DNA from: JALYXI01 sp963795835
Lineage (GTDB): Bacteria; Acidobacteriota; Terriglobia; Bryobacterales; Bryobacteraceae
Assembly (NCBI GenBank): GCA_963795835.1
Contig: CAWCJC010000009.1
Coordinates: forward strand, 124,001 to 188,000
Direction of reading: 5' to 3'
DNA length: 64,000 nucleotides
Of the stretch, positions 60,876 to 64,000 are shown piece by piece (position 1 is the first letter of the stretch; each line of letters opens with the position of its first letter). Under the pieces are notes generated by a model. The model had not been told where the DNA came from and did no database searches. It saw only the letters and a list, made by a program, of their open reading frames with translations. Both the position numbers and the translations under genes were made by a program.

Positions 60876-63029
60876 ATGCCTACCCTTCAATACACAACGA
60901 GGTATGGGATTACGGTCACCCGCACCGCATCCCTGGCCCCCTACCGGGTGGGGCTCAAAAAGCTGCTGCGCGAACTGGATACCCATCGCGGCGTCTACCT
61001 TTCCTCCGGGTACGAGTTTCCCGGCCGGTATTCGCGCTGGGATGTCGCTTCCACGCGGCCTCCCCTCGAATTGATTTCGCGCGGTAAAGAGGTCCTGTTT
61101 CGGCCTCTGAATAGCCGTGGCGTGGCCATCAACCAGCTGCTGGAACCGGTGCTGGCCGGGCATCCCCATTGGCAGAGTTTTGAGCGAACCGCCAGTGGCG
61201 AACTCCGCGGGCGCTTGAAGCCGATGCCCAAATTCTTCCCTGAAGAGCAGCGGTCGAAACAACCTAGCGTTTTTTCAATTCTGCGGGCCCTCACCGAGGA
61301 ATTCCGCCACTCCGAAGACGATCGCCTCTGCCTCATCGGCGCCTTCGGCTACGACCTGCTCTTTCAGTTCGAGCCCATTCCGCTGCGCCTCCCCCGCCAC
61401 GATCATGACGACCTGCACCTATTCCTCTGCGATGACATCTACTACATGGATCGCAAGAAGGAGCGCGTCGAGCGGTACCAATACGATTTCGAATCGGCCC
61501 TGGGCTCAACCCGGCACCTGCCTCGCGAAGCCGCTTCCATTCCCGCGGTTCCAGGGCCGGACAAGACCGGCGGCATCGTCAGCGACCAGACGCCCGAAGA
61601 GTACATGGCCAAGGTGGAAGCCGTGCGCGAAGGCATGCGCCGCGGCGATTACTACGAGGTCATTCTCCGCCAGACCTTCTCCGCGCCCTATTCCGGGAAA
61701 GCGAGCGAACTCTTCACCCGCATGCAGGGAGCAAATCCCAGCCCGTACGAGTTCCTGCTCCAGTTCGGCGATGAGCAGTTGGTCGGTGCAAGTCCGGAAA
61801 TGTTCGTCCGCGTGGAAGGGCCGCGCGTAGAGACATGCCCCATCTCCGGCACCGCACGCCGCTCTGGCGACGCCATGCGCGATGCGCAGAGTATCCGCGA
61901 GCTTCTGAATTCACCCAAAGAAGAATCCGAGTTGACGATGTGTACCGACGTCGACCGGAACGATAAGAGCCGCGTCTGCGAGCCGGGCACAGTCAAGATT
62001 CTGGGTCGGCGCTTAATCGAAAGCTACGCGGGCCTGTTCCACACCGTGGATCACGTCGAGGGCATCCTCCAGGAAGGCTTCGATTCGCTTGATGCCTTTC
62101 TGACCCATATGTGGGCGGTGACCCTGGTAGGCGCGCCGAAGCGGGCCGCCGCCGAAGCCATCGAGCAACACGAAACCAGCGCGCGCGGCTGGTATGGCGG
62201 GGCGATCGGGATGCTCAAGCTGAACGGCGATATGAACACCGGCATCCTGATCCGCACCACTTATCTGAAGGACGGAATCGCGCGCTACCCCGCCGGCGCA
62301 ACCATCCTCTACGACAGCGACCCCGCGGCTGAGGAGCAGGAAACGCGCCTGAAGGCCACCGGGTTTTTCAGGCTCCTGGGCCCGCCTCCGGTTCCGGCCG
62401 CGGTAACACCCGTTCCGGAGACCGGCCCCAAACTGCTGCTGGTAGACCATAACGATTGTTTCATCCACACCCTCGCCAACTATGCGCGGCAGACCGGGGC
62501 GGAAGTAACGACATACCGCACGGGCTTTGACTTAGACCTGCTGCGGGAGATGCAACCCGACCTACTACTCATCTCGCCCGGCCCCGGGCGTCCCTCCGAT
62601 TTCGGGATCACGGCGCTGGTGAAGCGCGCGGTGCACCTCAACATCCCCATCTTCGGCGTCTGTCTGGGTTTGCAGGGCATCGTGGAGGCGTTCGGCGGCG
62701 AACTGGGTGTGCTCGATTACCCGGTGCACGGAAAGCCCTCCCGAATCCGGCACACCGGCCAGGGGATTTTCGAAGGCTTACCGGAGACCATCACGGTAGG
62801 CCGCTACCATAGCCTCTACGCCAGGCGCGAACTGCTGCCGGCGTGTCTCGAAATCACAGCCGAATCCGAAGACGGAGTCATCATGGGCATCCGCCACAAG
62901 ACGCTCCCGATTGAAGCGGTGCAGTTCCACCCCGAGAGCCTGCTGAGCACGGCCGATGACCACGGCTTGCAGCTCATGAGGAACGCAGTAAAGCTGGCAG
63001 CCGGCGCACCAATCCTCGAAACCCGATAA
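60876..63029 (+). CDS. trpEG: Anthranilate synthase, fused components I and II
   Basis: This enzyme makes anthranilate from chorismate and glutamine, the first step of tryptophan synthesis. The single 717-residue chain joins a TrpE part (residues ~1-510; GDYYEVILRQTFSAPY, EMFVRVEGPRVETCPISGTARR, CTDVDRNDKSRVCEPG, HMWAVTLVGAPKRAAAEAI) to a TrpG glutamine amidotransferase (from ~525) with nucleophile Cys near 596 (FGVCLGLQGIVEAFGG) and His-x-Glu near 684 (VQFHPESLLS). Such fusions are known in rhizobia and some other bacteria. No other trp gene is adjacent. Confidence 0.95.
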   Translation: MPTLQYTTRYGITVTRTASLAPYRVGLKKLLRELDTHRGVYLSSGYEFPGRYSRWDVASTRPPLELISRGKEVLFRPLNSRGVAINQLLEPVLAGHPHWQSFERTASGELRGRLKPMPKFFPEEQRSKQPSVFSILRALTEEFRHSEDDRLCLIGAFGYDLLFQFEPIPLRLPRHDHDDLHLFLCDDIYYMDRKKERVERYQYDFESALGSTRHLPREAASIPAVPGPDKTGGIVSDQTPEEYMAKVEAVREGMRRGDYYEVILRQTFSAPYSGKASELFTRMQGANPSPYEFLLQFGDEQLVGASPEMFVRVEGPRVETCPISGTARRSGDAMRDAQSIRELLNSPKEESELTMCTDVDRNDKSRVCEPGTVKILGRRLIESYAGLFHTVDHVEGILQEGFDSLDAFLTHMWAVTLVGAPKRAAAEAIEQHETSARGWYGGAIGMLKLNGDMNTGILIRTTYLKDGIARYPAGATILYDSDPAAEEQETRLKATGFFRLLGPPPVPAAVTPVPETGPKLLLVDHNDCFIHTLANYARQTGAEVTTYRTGFDLDLLREMQPDLLLISPGPGRPSDFGITALVKRAVHLNIPIFGVCLGLQGIVEAFGGELGVLDYPVHGKPSRIRHTGQGIFEGLPETITVGRYHSLYARRELLPACLEITAESEDGVIMGIRHKTLPIEAVQFHPESLLSTADDHGLQLMRNAVKLAAGAPILETR

Positions 63030-63039
63030 CATCCTAACC

Positions 63040-63258
63040 ATGGATCCGCTTTCACAGGTGATCGTCCGGGACCCCGAAATCCTGGGCGGGACGCCCTGTT
63101 TCCGCGGTACCCGCGTTCCGCTGAAGAATCTGCTGGACTACATTGAGGGCGGGTATCCACTCGCCGACTTCCTTGAGGACTTCCCCACCGTCAGCCGCGC
63201 GATGGCGATACAAGCCCTTGAAGATGCGAAGGAATCTCTTCTTGCCCGCATTGCATGA
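63040..63258 (+). CDS. DUF433 antitoxin-like protein
   Basis: This 72-residue protein with the typical DUF433 text (VRDPEILGGTPCFRGTRVPLKNLLDYIEGGYPLADFLEDFPTVS) includes a helix-turn-helix-like segment. It precedes and overlaps the PIN-like gene by four bases (ATGA), the usual arrangement of the putative DUF433/DUF5615 toxin-antitoxin modules. It probably binds its own promoter and the toxin. Confidence 0.92.
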   Translation: MDPLSQVIVRDPEILGGTPCFRGTRVPLKNLLDYIEGGYPLADFLEDFPTVSRAMAIQALEDAKESLLARIA

Positions 63259-63590
63259 AGATTCTCCTCGATGAATGCGTGCCTGAACGTTTCAGGCGCT
63301 GTTTTCCCGATCATGATGTACATAGCGCCAAATGGGCAGGGTTTAGCGGCCGCAAAAATGGGGAGCTCCTGCGGTTAGCGGCGGAAGCAGGCTACCAAGT
63401 CCTGCTTACCGTTGATCAGGGCATGCCCTTTCAACAAAGCATTTCAATCCAAACGATTGCGTTGCTCGTGATTTCTGTACCCCGCAATGATCTTGAAACG
63501 TTGAAAACTATGGTCGATGCCGTTAGCCGGGCGCTTGCGACGATTGCCGCCGGACAAACAGTGAAGCTTAATCACCCACAAGCCTCGTAG
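63255..63590 (+). CDS. DUF5615 PIN-like putative toxin
   Basis: This is a 111-residue protein. The N-terminal MKILLDECVPERFRRCFPDHDVHSAKW and LLTVDQGMPFQQ carry the acidic residues of the Mut7-C/PIN-like fold expected to cut RNA. The pairing with an upstream DUF433 gene supports a toxin role; activity is unproven for most members. The overlap implies coupled translation. About 30 bases separate it from the convergent amidohydrolase gene. Confidence 0.88.
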   Translation: MKILLDECVPERFRRCFPDHDVHSAKWAGFSGRKNGELLRLAAEAGYQVLLTVDQGMPFQQSISIQTIALLVISVPRNDLETLKTMVDAVSRALATIAAGQTVKLNHPQAS

Positions 63591-63620
63591 CGCCGGCCCG
63601 CGGCCAGCAGCGTTCACCCG

Positions 63621-64000
63621 TTACCGGATCTGATCCAAATAAGTAGCGAACTTCGCACTGTCGTAATAGAACGGCCGCATCTTGTCCCGGTACTGATCCA
63701 TAATCTTCTTATTCAGCCAGATCGCAGGCTGGTCCCCCTCGCGAATGAACGACTGATACTTCACCGTCTTCGTCTGCACATCGTTGAAGTACTCCCAGGA
63801 TTTCTTCAGCAACTCGGGCTTGGTCAGCAGATCCAGAATCGTCAACGCTTCCACCTTCGCGCCCGCCACCGCGCCTTTGTGCGCAATCGACGTCGCCATG
63901 CTCACCGCATTCGCCCAGTTATGTCCGGGCCCGCCGGGAATGTTCGATGGAAAGCGCAACACCACCGTAGGCACGTTCCACGAAACGTCGCCGATATCGT
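63621..64000 (-). CDS. Amidohydrolase, aminobenzoyl-glutamate utilization protein B-like (partial)
   Basis: This is the C-terminal ~126 residues of an M20-family peptidase; the gene runs off the right edge of the window. Text at the edge (DIGDVSWNVPTVVLRFPSNIPGGPGHNWANAV) matches the AbgB-like subgroup, in which the conserved D-x-S-W and GHNW segments lie around the metal site, and SIAHKGAVAGAKVEALTILDLL follows. The apparent GTG at 63974 is internal. The full gene would cleave acylated amino acids such as p-aminobenzoyl-glutamate. Confidence 0.85.
   Translation of the reverse strand, partial: DIGDVSWNVPTVVLRFPSNIPGGPGHNWANAVSMATSIAHKGAVAGAKVEALTILDLLTKPELLKKSWEYFNDVQTKTVKYQSFIREGDQPAIWLNKKIMDQYRDKMRPFYYDSAKFATYLDQIR

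Noticed and set aside
1..64000. tRNA or rRNA genes
   Set aside because: No cloverleaf with the conserved T-loop text and no rRNA-like stretch was recognised by eye. A covariance-model scan would settle it.

Overview
This 64 kb window is a piece of a bacterial chromosome with moderately high G+C content. The gene content suggests Acidobacteriota, probably the Bryobacterales/Solibacter side. The pointers are secreted S9 peptidases, a Tat-exported Gfo/Idh/MocA oxidoreductase, Tat-exported aldo/keto reductases, CDP-sugar/GDP-sugar epimerases, and several small secreted proteins of unknown function. That placement is inference, because no rRNA or tRNA gene was recognised.

Layout. 1-0.8 kb: the 3' part of a sigma-54 activator gene. 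0.8-7 kb: priA, a quinone-oxidoreductase-like gene and a large S9 peptidase. 6.9-17.4 kb: a flagellar block read on the minus strand as fliW-csrA-fliC-fliD-orf91 and then flgB-flgC-fliE-fliF-fliG-fliH-fliI-fliJ, so regulator, filament, cap, rod, MS ring, switch and export ATPase lie together. 17.4-24.3 kb: a MOSC protein, a TPR protein, glyA, a GT4 glycosyltransferase, an XRE/S24-like regulator facing a zinc-finger protein across an A/T-rich spacer, and a YdjM-like membrane protein. 24.3-31.1 kb: GDP-fucose genes (gmd, fcl), a zinc-ribbon protein, an alpha-glucan phosphorylase, an MFS transporter and a tiny membrane protein. 31.1-33.9 kb: a four-gene cysteine-synthesis operon (cysM, JAMM protease, CysO-like ubiquitin-fold carrier, MoeZ-like activating enzyme). 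33.9-43 kb: tandem aldo/keto reductases, GT9, GNAT, cupin, carboxylesterase, O-methyltransferase, Gfo/Idh/MocA and an acyltransferase. 43-51.3 kb: a tightly overlapped minus-strand polysaccharide operon (epimerases, GT2 x2, C-methyltransferase, RmlC, GT87), interrupted by a stretch of decayed genes at 47.9-48.6 kb. 51.3-64 kb: an orphan Cas6-like protein, an infA paralogue, wecB, a Clp-type AAA+ protein fused to a response-regulator receiver, secreted proteins, a KDG-kinase-like gene, prolyl oligopeptidase, an ExeA-like ATPase, a fused trpEG, a DUF433/DUF5615 toxin-antitoxin-like pair and the 3' part of an amidohydrolase gene.

A major caveat is that at least eleven single-base frameshifts break otherwise well conserved genes: qor, S9 peptidase, fliF, fliD, cupin, carboxylesterase, an epimerase, wecB (three) and the Clp-REC gene. 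Ten of the eleven are explained by one extra base and one by a missing base, and most lie in short homopolymers. This looks like sequencing or assembly error rather than true decay, so these genes are annotated across the shift. The decayed segment at 47.9-48.6 kb is different: it holds only fragments and looks like real gene debris.

The items most worth follow-up are the Clp-AAA+/receiver fusion, the CysO-type operon whose carrier has a tail after its Gly-Gly, the orphan Cas6-like gene, and the XRE/S24-like regulator with a pair of 14-bp direct repeats.
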